Source: Nitrospira sp.
GTDB taxonomy: Bacteria > Nitrospirota > Nitrospiria > Nitrospirales > Nitrospiraceae
Reading direction: 5' to 3'
DNA: 64,000 nucleotides
NCBI GenBank assembly: GCA_029194675.1
Contig: JARFXP010000001.1
Span: 1,232,501 to 1,296,500 of the forward strand
Shown: one piece after another, positions 55,332 through 64,000 of the stretch
Layout of the letters: every line of letters begins with the position of its first letter
Numbering within the stretch: position 1 is the first letter of the stretch
Notes under the pieces: generated by a model
The model's database searches: none
Told to the model about the DNA's origin: nothing
What the model saw: the letters and a program-made list of their open reading frames with translations, nothing else
Made by a program: the position numbers and the translations under genes

Positions 55332-56597
55332 TCACACCGAGGCTTCCACCGGGACAGGCACTTTTTCGACTTTGAAAATTTGCACGCTTCGTATCGATCG
55401 AGGATCTGCCTCATGGACCACCAGACGGCAATTCTCGATGCGGAGTTCTTCTCCTGCCTGAGGGATGCGACCAAGATTTTCCTGGATCAGCCCTCCGATC
55501 GTCAGGGCTTCATCGCCAAGCTCGACTTTCAAGAAGTCGTTCACCTTTCGAACTTCCGTCCGTCCATGGACCAGGATTTGGTTCTTTCCGATACGTTTGA
55601 TGAGTTCTTCCGTGATATCCGTTTCATCGACAATCTCACCCACCACTTCCTCAAGAAGATCTTCGAGCGTCACCAGTCCCATGACACCACCAAATTCGTT
55701 GACGACGACTCCCATATGCCGCTTTTCCTGCTGGAACTGCTTCATCAAGTCGTCCGCCGTTTTCCCTGCCGGGACGAAGAGCGGAGGATGGGCGATATCC
55801 CGAAGGCGCAAATCGGTTTTCCCCTTGGCCAACTCGGTCAGCGCCTTCGCCTTGTAGAGAATCCCAGTGATGTTATCGAGCATGCCGTCATAGAGCGGAA
55901 TTCTGGAATACTTGGAATTATAGAGCAGCTCTTGTGCTTCACTAAGTCGAAGATTCCCGTCGAGAGAAAACACATAGATGCGCGGCGTCATCGCATCCTC
56001 CGCCGTAATATCCTTCAGTTGAAACACGTTCTTAATCATTTTGACTTCTTCCGATTCTAATTCCCCGGTCTTTCCTCCTTGGTCCAACATGATTTTCAGC
56101 TCTTCTTCCGTCACCAAGGGAAGCGTCAACCCCTTTCCCCCCGTCAAACTGTAGATCAGGGGGACGATCAGAAAAAGCAGAGGCCTCAGCATGACCTGGA
56201 CCCAATAGATTGGGTAGGCCATGTTCAGCGTCACGGGTACGGAGAACTTTGCCGCTAGAGTCTTTGGAATGACATCCACCGACACCAAAAGCACGAAGGT
56301 CAAAATACCGACCATGACCCCGATCGCTTCTTCGAACACACCCTGGCCTCCATAGGCATTCAATGTGATGAAGGTGGCCAACATAGGCGTCGCAGTGCTG
56401 ACGAGGCGGTCACCTACCAGAATGGTCGAGAGGAGCTTTTGGGGGTCGCTCCTCAATTGAAGGGCTTTGGCTGCCCGTTTACTGCCGTTCTGCGCCAATG
56501 CTTTCAGCCGAGTTTCGTTGACCGAGAAGAAGCCGATCTCGGCTGTTGAAATAATAGCGGATAACCCTATCAATCCTAAAAGGATGAGGATGTCCAT
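55332..56597 (-). CDS. CNNM/CorC-type transmembrane protein with CBS domains
   Basis: 421 residues. An N-terminal DUF21/CNNM membrane domain (LLGLIGLSAIISTAEIGFFSVNETRLKALAQ; further helices to about residue 150), two CBS domains (AMTPRIYVFSLDGNLRLSEAQELL and RHMGVVVNEFGGVMGLVTLEDLLEEVVGEI) and a C-terminal CorC_HlyC domain (GRTEVRKVNDFLKVEL). Related proteins are magnesium or cobalt exporters or are annotated as hemolysins; the substrate is not settled here. Stop codon touches the ligA stop. Confidence 0.9.
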   Translation of the reverse strand: MDILILLGLIGLSAIISTAEIGFFSVNETRLKALAQNGSKRAAKALQLRSDPQKLLSTILVGDRLVSTATPMLATFITLNAYGGQGVFEEAIGVMVGILTFVLLVSVDVIPKTLAAKFSVPVTLNMAYPIYWVQVMLRPLLFLIVPLIYSLTGGKGLTLPLVTEEELKIMLDQGGKTGELESEEVKMIKNVFQLKDITAEDAMTPRIYVFSLDGNLRLSEAQELLYNSKYSRIPLYDGMLDNITGILYKAKALTELAKGKTDLRLRDIAHPPLFVPAGKTADDLMKQFQQEKRHMGVVVNEFGGVMGLVTLEDLLEEVVGEIVDETDITEELIKRIGKNQILVHGRTEVRKVNDFLKVELGDEALTIGGLIQENLGRIPQAGEELRIENCRLVVHEADPRSIRSVQIFKVEKVPVPVEASV

Positions 56598-56838
56598 CGC
56601 AGTCGTATATTAGGGACGTTGAACCAGTATGGCTGGCCTGATGAAAAGCCGAGCGTCCCCCAGAGGATACCTCTCGGCCCACCCTTCAGCGGATCGTAAG
56701 ATTAGGATAGCCTCACCGCTTAGAATAGAACTCACGACTGATACATCTATCACAGGGATCAAACGCAAGCAAGTCATTCAACAAATGGTGCTTAAAAATC
56801 AATCAGTTCCAATGGGCCAAGGCGCCGTCCTTCAGTGT

Positions 56839-57516
56839 TCAGCCATCATCCCGAACAACAAACGATTGCAGACGTAACGCACGATCGAGACGAGCCGCAG
56901 CCACCTGAGCTTCCGATTCAGTCAAGAATCGACCAATTTGGACTCGGTAACGGCGCCCTTCCGGAAGATCTACCTGGATAATACGCCCGTCGGGAAAATC
57001 TCGTTGAACTTGTGCAAACAGCGCCCGGGCATTCTGAAGATCGGCGAAGGCACCGACTTGAACCCGTAACAGCCCCATCCCTTCGGGTCGAGAGTTATAG
57101 GCGACAACTTGCAGTTCGACCTGATCGGTTCCGTTGCCGACCATCCCGAGCGCTTGAGCACCGGCCAACGAAAGGTCCAAAATTCTCCCCCTGGCGAACG
57201 GCCCTCGATCATTAATCCTGACTGTAACATGACGCCCAGAGGTCAACGAATGAACAACTGCGACGGACCCTAGCGGCAGCGTCCGATGAGCAGCCGTCAG
57301 TTTGTACATATCGTACCGCTCTCCATTAGCCGTCTTGTTCCCATGAAAACCAGGGCCATACCACGAGGCCATCCCTCGTTCTACAAATCCAACCGGATAC
57401 CCAGGAAAACGGTCAATTGGACGGGGAGCTGTGGCACAGCCATGGTAGAGGAAGGCACCCAGTCCAACCACGATTATGAACAAAAGGGTAGGTTTCGTGA
57501 GCGGCATCGGCCGCAT
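56839..57516 (-). CDS. rlpA: RlpA septal-ring lytic transglycosylase lipoprotein
   Basis: 225 residues. Lipobox LYHGC after a hydrophobic start. The double-psi beta-barrel shows GMASWYGPGFHGNKTANGERYDMYKLTAAHRTLPLGS and RINDRGPFARGRILDLS with the catalytic aspartate; a C-terminal SPOR domain (LLRVQVGAFADLQNARALFAQVQ) binds denuded glycan at the septum. It cuts glycan strands lacking stem peptides. The gene lies three bases after the ACT-domain gene and is probably co-transcribed with it. Confidence 0.93.
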   Translation of the reverse strand: MRPMPLTKPTLLFIIVVGLGAFLYHGCATAPRPIDRFPGYPVGFVERGMASWYGPGFHGNKTANGERYDMYKLTAAHRTLPLGSVAVVHSLTSGRHVTVRINDRGPFARGRILDLSLAGAQALGMVGNGTDQVELQVVAYNSRPEGMGLLRVQVGAFADLQNARALFAQVQRDFPDGRIIQVDLPEGRRYRVQIGRFLTESEAQVAAARLDRALRLQSFVVRDDG

Positions 57517-57519
57517 CGA

Positions 57520-57930
57520 TCAAAACTCGTCGAGCGACTGGTTGCGTAGAAGAGTCAAGGCTTTGTCAATGTTGGAAACGGTTAGAACGACGATCGCCCG
57601 CTTCCCTTCACGTGAAGGTGTACAATAGCCGCATTTGATGTTGATCCGGCTCTTCATCAAGATATCTGCCACTTTCCTCAATGCTCCAGGCTTATTTTCG
57701 AGACTCAACAGGAGTGCGGTTTCTTCGCCGAACTTAATCTTCGCCGCCTTAAGGGCCGCGCGGGCACTTTCCAGATCCGCGACCAGCAGACGCAACTTGC
57801 CCGTCCCCATCACTTCCGGTGCGGAGAAAGCCTTGATATTGACTCCCGCTTCACCGAGGACCGCCGTCACTCTGGCAAGAGTACCCGGCTTACTCTGACC
57901 GCTGATGACAAGCTGCGTCGTAGTCGGCAT
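57520..57930 (-). CDS. Double ACT-domain regulatory protein
   Basis: 136 residues, two ACT domains: residues 5-65 (QLVISGQSKPGTLARVTAVLGEAGVNIKAF) and 70-135 (ALLLSLENKPGALRKVADILMKSRINIKCGYC). ACT domains bind amino acids and regulate enzymes; here there is no enzyme partner in the chain. The ligand is unknown. It precedes rlpA in a two-gene unit. Confidence 0.88.
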   Translation of the reverse strand: MPTTTQLVISGQSKPGTLARVTAVLGEAGVNIKAFSAPEVMGTGKLRLLVADLESARAALKAAKIKFGEETALLLSLENKPGALRKVADILMKSRINIKCGYCTPSREGKRAIVVLTVSNIDKALTLLRNQSLDEF

Positions 57931-58177
57931 ATCAGTACTCCTCGTGGCTCTCCGGCGTCAAAACCTTTTTCGCCTCGTTGAGCGAGCGGCTCGCAACGGA
58001 GACCAAGCCCCGTAATGATCAGATAGGGTGCGAGGAGACGCCGGTCTCACGCAAAGTTTTCGAGCCCGTAACCGTAGCGAAAAAAAGACATCGGCACCCG
58101 ATCGAATTCTGATAAATCGCCGCTTCCTACAGCGGAGACACGATGACGGCCGCTTGCTCTGCATCCTCACACTCCTC

Positions 58178-61100
58178 TTATGAACATCCGCTCGTTGCGC
58201 CGCACGTAACACATTTGAGACAGGTGCCGTTACGAACCATGGTAAATTGCTTGCATTCTTGGCAGGGATCCCCTTCGTAGCCCTTGACTTTGGCCTCTTT
58301 CGCGCTTTGGACCTCCGTCAGTGTGAGTGTTTCGCGCATGATCTCCACGTGTCTGGCGACACCGTGTCCGTTTCCGTGGCCATTTCCTTTTCCGCCGTTC
58401 CGGCGGATGGGAAGATGTTCCGTAATAATGGAAGATTGAGCCAGTGCATCAAGGTCCGCTTCTTCATCGAAGCATTCGGGATCCATATTGTCTTTCTTCA
58501 CGGCATCCATGCGTAGATCTTCTTCGTTCACCTGCGCGAGGTCATACCGATCGAGATACGTAACGGCCAATTCACGGAAGATATAATCGATGATCGAGGT
58601 CGACATCTTGATTCGATCGTTCATTTTGACGGGACCGTTCGGCTCAAACCGGGTAAAGACGAACGCCTCGACGAATTCTTCCAGTGGCACGCCGTGCTGA
58701 AGCCCCAGAGAGATGGCGATGGCAAAACAATTCATGAGACTTCTGAATGCCGCCCCCTCCTTATGCATGTCCAAAAAGATCTCCCCGACCGTCCCATCCT
58801 CATATTCACCGGTGCGCAGGTAGAGCTTATGTCCTCCGACAATTGCCTTTTGAGTGTATCCGCTTCGTCGACTCGGTAGCGGGCGTCGCTTGGCGAGATA
58901 CCGAACGAGCACCCGTTCGGTGACTTTCTCCGCCAGCTCCATCACGACGGTAGCCGCCTCCACGGCCTTTCCATTGTCTGTCGAGGCGCTCAATGGCTGA
59001 CTCAGCTTGGACCCGTCACGATACAGTGCGACCGCTTTGACCATGCTCTTCCAGGCAAGCAAATAGGCTGCCTTGACGGCTTCGAGCGTGGCATCGGCCG
59101 GCATGTTGATGGTCTTGCTGATCGCGCCGCTGATGAACGGCTGTGCTGCGGCCATCATGCGGATATGCGCATCGACGGCGATGGAGCGTTGTCCGATTCG
59201 ACCGCACCGATTGGCACAGTCGAATACCGCGAGATGTTCAGCCTTCAAATGCGGCGCGCCCTCCACCGTCATCGTCCCACAGCAGAAATCGTTTGCAGCG
59301 GCGATCTCTTCTTGCGTAAAACCGAGCGTCTTCATCATGTTGAAGTTTGTTTCATTCAGCTGGGCCTCGGTCAAGCCAAGCTTTTCGAGACAGAACGCGT
59401 CTCCCAGCGTAAACTTATTGAAAGCGAACTGAATTTCGAACGCTTGCCCCAAACTGTTCTCCAAACGACCCAGGGCTGTGTCATCGAATCCCTTTTGACG
59501 CAGCGTGTCGTGATTGATGAACGGTGCGCCCTTGAGCGTCTGAGCCCCGACACAGTACCGGACGATATCCTGCGTTTGCTGGTCCGTATACCCGAGGTTG
59601 GCCAGCGCAATCGGCAAGCTTTGATTGATGATCTTGAAGTACCCTCCACCGGCCAGTTTCTTAAACTTCACCAGAGCGAAATCCGGTTCAATCCCCGTGG
59701 TATCACAGTCCATGACCAACCCAATTGTGCCGGTCGGAGCGATGACGGTCACTTGTGCATTGCGGTACCCATACGCCGTCCCTAATTCAAGCGCGTGATC
59801 CCACGCTCGTCTGGCGGCAAGAAGCATGTCGGGAGGACAATGCTCGGGACGGATTCCCGCTGGAGCGATCGTCAGACCTTCATATTCCCCATGAGGCACC
59901 TGGTAAGCTGCCCGACGGTGATTACGAATAACACGCAGCATGTGCTCTCGATTTTTTGCGTACCCCGGGAAGGGCGACAATTCGGCAGCCATTTCAGCCG
60001 ACGTCCCGTATGCTTCCCCGGTCATGATGGCCGTGATGGCTCCACAAATCGCCAGGGCCTTGGGTGAATCATAAGGGATCCCTTGTCGCATGAGCACGGT
60101 CCCCAAATTCGCGTACCCCAACCCGAGCGTCCGGAACCGATAGCTCTTTTCAGCGATGGACCGGCTCGGGAAGGAAGCCATCAACACGCTGATTTCCAGT
60201 GCAATCGTCCACAACCGAACGGCATGGCGGAAATGTTCCAGTTCGAACTGCCCGTCGGCGGTGTAAAACTTTGTGAGATTGAGGGAGGCGAGATTGCAGG
60301 CTGTATCATCCAAAAACATGTATTCGGAACAGGGGTTCGAGGCGTTGATGCGGCCGTCTTCCGGACAGGTATGCCACTCGTTGATGGTGGTATCGTATTG
60401 AGTGCCAGGATCAGCACAAATCCAGGCCGCCCAAGCGATCCGGTCCCACAGCTCCCGCGCCCTGACGGTCTTACAGACTTTGCCGTCCGTTCGGCGTTTG
60501 AGCTGCCAATCGCCGTCGGTTTCGAGAACGGTGAAAAACTCATTGGGGATTCTGACACTGTTGTTCGAATTTTGCCCGGAGACGGTCTGATAGGCCTTCC
60601 CGTCCCAATTCGTGTCATACTCATGAAACACAAAATGTGTGAAGCCTTGCTGTGCATAGGAAAACATTCGTTGGACATACGCCTCGGGCACCATATCCCG
60701 ACGGGCCGAGATCAAGGCCTCACGCAAGACCGGGTTGGTCTTCTGATCGAGGTCCAACCTGAGAGCACCCTCGCCATCGACCGTATGACAAGCTTTCAGC
60801 ACGGCGTTGAGGCGCTGTGCACAAATCCTTGAGCCCGTCACCATCGCCGCGACTTTTTGTTCTTCGATGACTTTCCAATCGATGAATTCTTCGATGTCCG
60901 GATGATCGAGGTCCAAACAGACCATCTTGGCGGCGCGGCGCGTCGTCCCTCCGGACTTGATCGCTCCGGCGGCTCGATCCCCGATCTTCAGGAAAGACAT
61001 GAGGCCTGAAGACCGCCCGCCACCGGAAAGCTTTTCGCCATCCCCGCGCAGTCTCGAAAAATTAGTCCCGGTCCCGGAACCATATTTGAACAACCTCGCC

Positions 61101-61714
61101 TCCCGGACCCAAAGATCCATGATCCCGTTTTCATTCACCAGATCATCCTCGATTGATTGAATGAAACAGGCATGAGGCTGAGGGTGTTCGAAGGCATTGG
61201 TGGCTTTCACAATTTCGCGAGTCTGGGGATCGACGTAATAATGTCCTTGTGCCGGTCCCGATAACCCATAGGCAAAATGAAGGCCTGTATTGAACCATTG
61301 AGGAGAATTCGGCGCGGCCATTTGGCGCGCCAGCATGCAGCACATTTCATCGTGAAAAGACTCGGCATCTTCCGGCGTCTTGAAATACCCATAGGATTTG
61401 CCCCAATGGGTCCAGCACCCGGCCATGCGTTCGAAGACTTGGCGAGCGTCTCGCTCACCACCCAACACCGGCTTGCCATCCGGGTCGATGGCCGCCTGCC
61501 CATTCTGATCGCGCTGCGGGACTCCGGCCTTCCGAAAGTATTTCTGGGCCAATATGTCGACGGCAAGCTGAGACCATGCCTCCGGAACATCGATATTTTC
61601 GAGCTTAAATACGGTGGATCCGTCGGGATTCCGAATCTCCGACGAACGCTTCACAAACGTAATCCCCTCGTAGGGATTCTGCCCGCGACGGGTAAATCTT
61701 CGATCAATTTTCAC
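58178..61714 (-). CDS. nrdJ: Vitamin B12-dependent ribonucleotide reductase (class II)
   Basis: Reduces ribonucleotides with adenosylcobalamin as radical source, in aerobic or anaerobic conditions. 1,178 residues. [49 protein letters not shown], the [21 protein letters not shown] active-site block and [27 protein letters not shown] are visible. A TSCPD-like region and a C-terminal zinc-ribbon ([18 protein letters not shown]) complete the long NrdJ form. A pair of NrdR-like boxes and a DnaA box lie upstream. No cobalamin riboswitch was seen. Confidence 0.95.
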   Translation of the reverse strand: MKIDRRFTRRGQNPYEGITFVKRSSEIRNPDGSTVFKLENIDVPEAWSQLAVDILAQKYFRKAGVPQRDQNGQAAIDPDGKPVLGGERDARQVFERMAGCWTHWGKSYGYFKTPEDAESFHDEMCCMLARQMAAPNSPQWFNTGLHFAYGLSGPAQGHYYVDPQTREIVKATNAFEHPQPHACFIQSIEDDLVNENGIMDLWVREARLFKYGSGTGTNFSRLRGDGEKLSGGGRSSGLMSFLKIGDRAAGAIKSGGTTRRAAKMVCLDLDHPDIEEFIDWKVIEEQKVAAMVTGSRICAQRLNAVLKACHTVDGEGALRLDLDQKTNPVLREALISARRDMVPEAYVQRMFSYAQQGFTHFVFHEYDTNWDGKAYQTVSGQNSNNSVRIPNEFFTVLETDGDWQLKRRTDGKVCKTVRARELWDRIAWAAWICADPGTQYDTTINEWHTCPEDGRINASNPCSEYMFLDDTACNLASLNLTKFYTADGQFELEHFRHAVRLWTIALEISVLMASFPSRSIAEKSYRFRTLGLGYANLGTVLMRQGIPYDSPKALAICGAITAIMTGEAYGTSAEMAAELSPFPGYAKNREHMLRVIRNHRRAAYQVPHGEYEGLTIAPAGIRPEHCPPDMLLAARRAWDHALELGTAYGYRNAQVTVIAPTGTIGLVMDCDTTGIEPDFALVKFKKLAGGGYFKIINQSLPIALANLGYTDQQTQDIVRYCVGAQTLKGAPFINHDTLRQKGFDDTALGRLENSLGQAFEIQFAFNKFTLGDAFCLEKLGLTEAQLNETNFNMMKTLGFTQEEIAAANDFCCGTMTVEGAPHLKAEHLAVFDCANRCGRIGQRSIAVDAHIRMMAAAQPFISGAISKTINMPADATLEAVKAAYLLAWKSMVKAVALYRDGSKLSQPLSASTDNGKAVEAATVVMELAEKVTERVLVRYLAKRRPLPSRRSGYTQKAIVGGHKLYLRTGEYEDGTVGEIFLDMHKEGAAFRSLMNCFAIAISLGLQHGVPLEEFVEAFVFTRFEPNGPVKMNDRIKMSTSIIDYIFRELAVTYLDRYDLAQVNEEDLRMDAVKKDNMDPECFDEEADLDALAQSSIITEHLPIRRNGGKGNGHGNGHGVARHVEIMRETLTLTEVQSAKEAKVKGYEGDPCQECKQFTMVRNGTCLKCVTCGATSGCS

Positions 61715-61805
61715 GGTAGACCTCCTGAGGGGAAAGAAGCTGTGACCATTGTTTGGTTAGGCGCCATCATCTAAAGATGCGTGGAGCTCGTTTAACTTCA
61801 ATGGA

Positions 61806-61821
61806 TAGCTACATATAGCTA
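61806..61821. promoter_or_regulatory. Probable NrdR box, proximal
   Basis: TAGCTACATATAGCTA; the core CTACATATAG matches the NrdR consensus core CWATATATWG at nine of ten positions. It lies about 92 bases upstream of nrdJ, and its centre is 32 bases from a second box. Confidence 0.65.
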
Positions 61822-61837
61822 TCATAAATTTTTGTCA

Positions 61838-61853
61838 ACACCAAGTATTGTGG
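61838..61853. promoter_or_regulatory. Probable NrdR box, distal
   Basis: ACACCAAGTATTGTGG, close to the NrdR consensus ACACWATATATWGTGT. The centre-to-centre distance of 32 bases to the proximal box (three helical turns) is the usual NrdR pair spacing. Confidence 0.65.
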
Positions 61854-61933
61854 ATCTTTGGGGAATGAGATGAAAAGCTGTGAATAGTCACAATGCCAAT
61901 CTCATAGCCGATTCTGGTCGCTTATCAACGAGG

Positions 61934-61942
61934 TTATCCACA
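61934..61942 (+). promoter_or_regulatory. DnaA box upstream of nrdJ
   Basis: TTATCCACA is a perfect DnaA box. Weaker matches lie nearby (TTATCAACG at 61922-61930 and TGTGGATCT at 61849-61857). DnaA control of nucleotide reductase genes is known in E. coli; here it is inference from position only. Confidence 0.5.
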
Positions 61943-61994
61943 GAAATAACCGTTGGAATAGAGTCCCTCCAAATTACCCTGGCCCTTTTTCTTT

Positions 61995-62366
61995 TTAAAA
62001 GGCCATTCGTCCGATTTTCACCGTCGCTTCTTCGACACCCTGAAGGGGAATGAACCGACCGCCAAGACCGAGCACGATGACTTTCGTACCCACCACCTGT
62101 GTTTCATACTTGCTCGCAATTCCCCAATTCTGTCGCGCTGTATTCGGCCTCACGATTGATTCGAGAAGCTTCCTACTTTGCGACTGAAACACCTGCCGAA
62201 TAAATTGTTGTTCTCGAGTCGGCGCACCCCGGTCCATTCGGTCTATCGCTTTGCTCAATTCCTGTTCAACGAAGCGTAAATAGTCATCCATGGTCGGATT
62301 CGATAAAACCAGACCGACCGCGACAGCCAGTACAACGACTATTCCGCTCAGCCGAAAGAGACTCAT
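61995..62366 (-). CDS. DUF4359 family protein
   Basis: 123 residues with an N-terminal membrane anchor or signal (LSGIVVVLAVAVGLVLSNPTMDDYLRFVEQEL) and a small domain ending NWGIASKYETQVVGTKVIVLGLGGRFIPL. The NPTMDDYLRF and YETQ...VIVLGLGGRFIPL blocks fit DUF4359. Function unknown; probably faces the periplasm. It is upstream of the nrdJ control region and on the same strand. Confidence 0.75.
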   Translation of the reverse strand: MSLFRLSGIVVVLAVAVGLVLSNPTMDDYLRFVEQELSKAIDRMDRGAPTREQQFIRQVFQSQSRKLLESIVRPNTARQNWGIASKYETQVVGTKVIVLGLGGRFIPLQGVEEATVKIGRMAF

Positions 62367-62479
62367 GACGTTCTCGAAGAAACTATGTCATGTTCGCGCG
62401 AATCGATTTGACAAACAACGGTCGGCCAATTAGCTTAGCTCGAACTAGTTCACGCGGTCCATAAAGTCCGGAGGAGACC

Positions 62480-62773
62480 ATGTTCGTCTGGAGCAAAAAA
62501 CTCGTCACGGTCCTGTTGAGCACATTTGTTCTGTTGTTGGGAATCTTCCTTCTCCAAGGCTCTTCCGACAGTCCGAGCGGCCTGAAGATTCACACGACCC
62601 AGTGGATCATCTTGAACTATGCCTGTCTACTGGTCTGGCTTTTTGTCTGGATGATCGACCAAGCGCGAGTGCGCGGCAAAAATGTCTGGTTATGGTTGTT
62701 ACCGTTCATCCTCGCTCCATTGCCCACCCTTATGCTTTTCGTACTCTTCCTTCAACGGCGACTGGCCTCATAG
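62480..62773 (+). CDS. Small two- to three-helix membrane protein
   Basis: 97 residues: hydrophobic segments at about 8-27 (VTVLLSTFVLLLGIFLLQG), 42-60 (WIILNYACLLVWLFVWMID) and 68-90 (NVWLWLLPFILAPLPTLMLFVLF). GGAGGAGACC directly before the ATG is a strong ribosome site. No family recognised. Its stop overlaps the stop of the convergent ampG-like gene by six bases. Confidence 0.7.
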   Translation: MFVWSKKLVTVLLSTFVLLLGIFLLQGSSDSPSGLKIHTTQWIILNYACLLVWLFVWMIDQARVRGKNVWLWLLPFILAPLPTLMLFVLFLQRRLAS

Positions 62774-64000
62774 CCGCTCGGAAACCGGAGAGCGTGTGGA
62801 CTCTGTGAGAGAGGTACGCGCGACCGTCCGCTGTTCTGGTTCAAGAAAGCGCCGGATCCGCCATACTGCCCAAAGACCAGGCAAAGCCACCAGCACGGTC
62901 AAGACAAAAAATTGTGTCCATCCGACCAGGGTCACGACATCCGCCGACGGGCGGCCGGCAAAGACCCTTCCCAACGCCTCTAACGAAGACAATAGCGCGA
63001 ACTGAGTCGCGGTATACCGGGGATCGCAAAGCGACATCACCACAGCTACAAATGCAGCGGTGCCCATTCCTCCCGTCACATTTTCAACCACAATCACCGC
63101 CGTGAGGGCAGTTGGGTTCTTGCCGGCTATGGCCAGTGCGACAAATCCGAGGTTCGAAACCGCCTGCAATACACCGAAGAGCAACAGAGACCGAACAAGC
63201 CTCCACCTCGTCATCAAGAGTCCGCCGAAAAAGGCCCCCAACAATGTTGCAAAAACCCCTACACCCTTCACGGCGCCTACATCCGTAGCGGAAAAGCCGA
63301 GTCCTCCGATCAGAAAGGCCGTCTGAAGCGTCGACGCAAAGGCGTCTCCCAGTTTATAGAGAATGATCACGGCCAAGAAGCCCAACGCGTGAGGCCGTCC
63401 AAAGAATTCCGCCAGTGGTGCGCTAACTGCTTCCCCCATACTTTTGGGAGCCTCAGCGACGAATCCAGGGTCCGGGCTGATCAGGACAGTAAGCACACCA
63501 GCCAGCATGACAGCTGCCATCGCCAGATACGTCATCTGCCATCCCACATGATCGGCAAGAACCAACGCGCCGGCTCCCGAGGCCAAAAGAGCGATCCGAT
63601 ACCCATTCACCCACACGGCGGCACCCAATCCACGCTCGTGAGGGCGGAGCGTTTCCGTTCGATAGGCATCAAAAACAATGTCTAACGAAGCGGCAAGAAA
63701 CGCGACAAGCAAGGCATAGGCCGCCATCCATCCAGGATGAATCCGCGGATTGGTCGCGGCCATAAGCACCAAGCCGATCGCGACACAGAGTTGTGTCAGG
63801 ACCATCCAGCCGCGCCGCCGCCCGAACCAGGGTGGGATCACACGATCCATCACGGGGGCCCAAAGGAACTTGAGCGTATAGGGAAGACCGACCAGCGTGA
63901 AAATGCCGATGGTCTTGAGGTCGACTCCTTCCACTGTAAGCCAGGCCTGTAAGGTCCCGGACGTGAGCGCAAGGGGGAGGCCGGACGCAAAACCCAACGG
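62768..64000 (-). CDS. AmpG-like muropeptide permease (MFS), 5' partial
   Basis: At least 410 residues; the start lies beyond the window. GFASGLPLALTSGTLQAWL and GIFTLVGLPYTLKFLWAPVMDR are the classic AmpG entry helices, followed by SLDIVFDAYRTETLRPHERG and about twelve membrane segments in all. AmpG imports anhydro-muropeptides for cell-wall recycling. Helices and length fit; the paralogous use for other solutes cannot be excluded. Confidence 0.85.
   Translation of the reverse strand, partial: PLGFASGLPLALTSGTLQAWLTVEGVDLKTIGIFTLVGLPYTLKFLWAPVMDRVIPPWFGRRRGWMVLTQLCVAIGLVLMAATNPRIHPGWMAAYALLVAFLAASLDIVFDAYRTETLRPHERGLGAAVWVNGYRIALLASGAGALVLADHVGWQMTYLAMAAVMLAGVLTVLISPDPGFVAEAPKSMGEAVSAPLAEFFGRPHALGFLAVIILYKLGDAFASTLQTAFLIGGLGFSATDVGAVKGVGVFATLLGAFFGGLLMTRWRLVRSLLLFGVLQAVSNLGFVALAIAGKNPTALTAVIVVENVTGGMGTAAFVAVVMSLCDPRYTATQFALLSSLEALGRVFAGRPSADVVTLVGWTQFFVLTVLVALPGLWAVWRIRRFLEPEQRTVARTSLTESTRSPVSERL

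Noticed and set aside
61715-61994. Cobalamin riboswitch before nrdJ
   Set aside because: I looked for the B12-box (GCCACTG-type) and the expected length and found neither; the NrdR-like boxes explain the region better.

Overview
The window looks like part of a chromosome of a Nitrospira-like bacterium (phylum Nitrospirota). This is a tentative assignment. It rests on gene content (B12-dependent ribonucleotide reductase, trpGDCFBA order, a Gram-negative envelope with LolCD and RlpA) and on a 122-bp palindromic repeat that I associate from memory with Nitrospira genomes. No rRNA is present to confirm it.

Layout. 1-6.7 kb is core envelope and translation DNA: prfB (5' end outside the window), lysS, lolC, lolD, an outer-membrane beta-barrel protein, a lipoprotein and a DUF4282 protein. 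prfB, lysS, lolC and the barrel gene together carry about ten single-base indels, nearly all deletions in short homopolymer runs, while almost all core genes further on are intact. This points to local sequencing or polishing error. 6.9-12.3 kb is accessory DNA: a RAYT transposase fragment, two HicBA modules (one with a dead toxin), an intact IS with a 16-bp target duplication, an IS110 scrap, a BrnTA module, an orphan XRE regulator and a degenerate second copy of the trpA 3' end. 12.3-17.6 kb is trpA-B-F-C-D-G on the minus strand.

17.6-50.9 kb separates trpG from trpE, which lies at 50.9-52.4 kb in the same orientation. I read this as a roughly 33-kb island that split an ancestral trpE-G-D-C-F-B-A operon. 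Its left edge holds a degenerate tRNA-Phe-like sequence and a palindromic repeat. Then come a periplasmic-binding-type lipoprotein, a TIGR02270-type HEAT protein, more toxin-antitoxin modules and their wreckage, and two orphan lipoproteins. The main body is a complete type VI secretion locus transcribed leftward: tssJ-K-L-M-A-B-C-hcp-E-F-G-clpV-vgrG, then DUF6484, DUF2169, a ketosynthase-like protein without its cysteine, and a DUF4150 (PAAR-like) protein whose C-terminal half carries an HEVLH metallopeptidase motif. A small downstream gene is a candidate immunity protein. A decayed IS110 element and 1.4 kb without genes close the island.

50.9-64 kb is core again: trpE, a LysM lipoprotein, ligA, a CorC/CNNM membrane protein, rlpA, an ACT-domain protein, nrdJ with a probable pair of NrdR boxes and a DnaA box upstream, a DUF4359 protein, a small membrane protein and an ampG-like permease cut by the window end.

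The best leads for new biology are the DUF4150-HEVLH effector and its neighbour, the split trp operon, a TIGR02270 paralogue of which only the two ends remain around a lipoprotein cassette, and the repeated short motifs that border toxin-antitoxin and lipoprotein genes.
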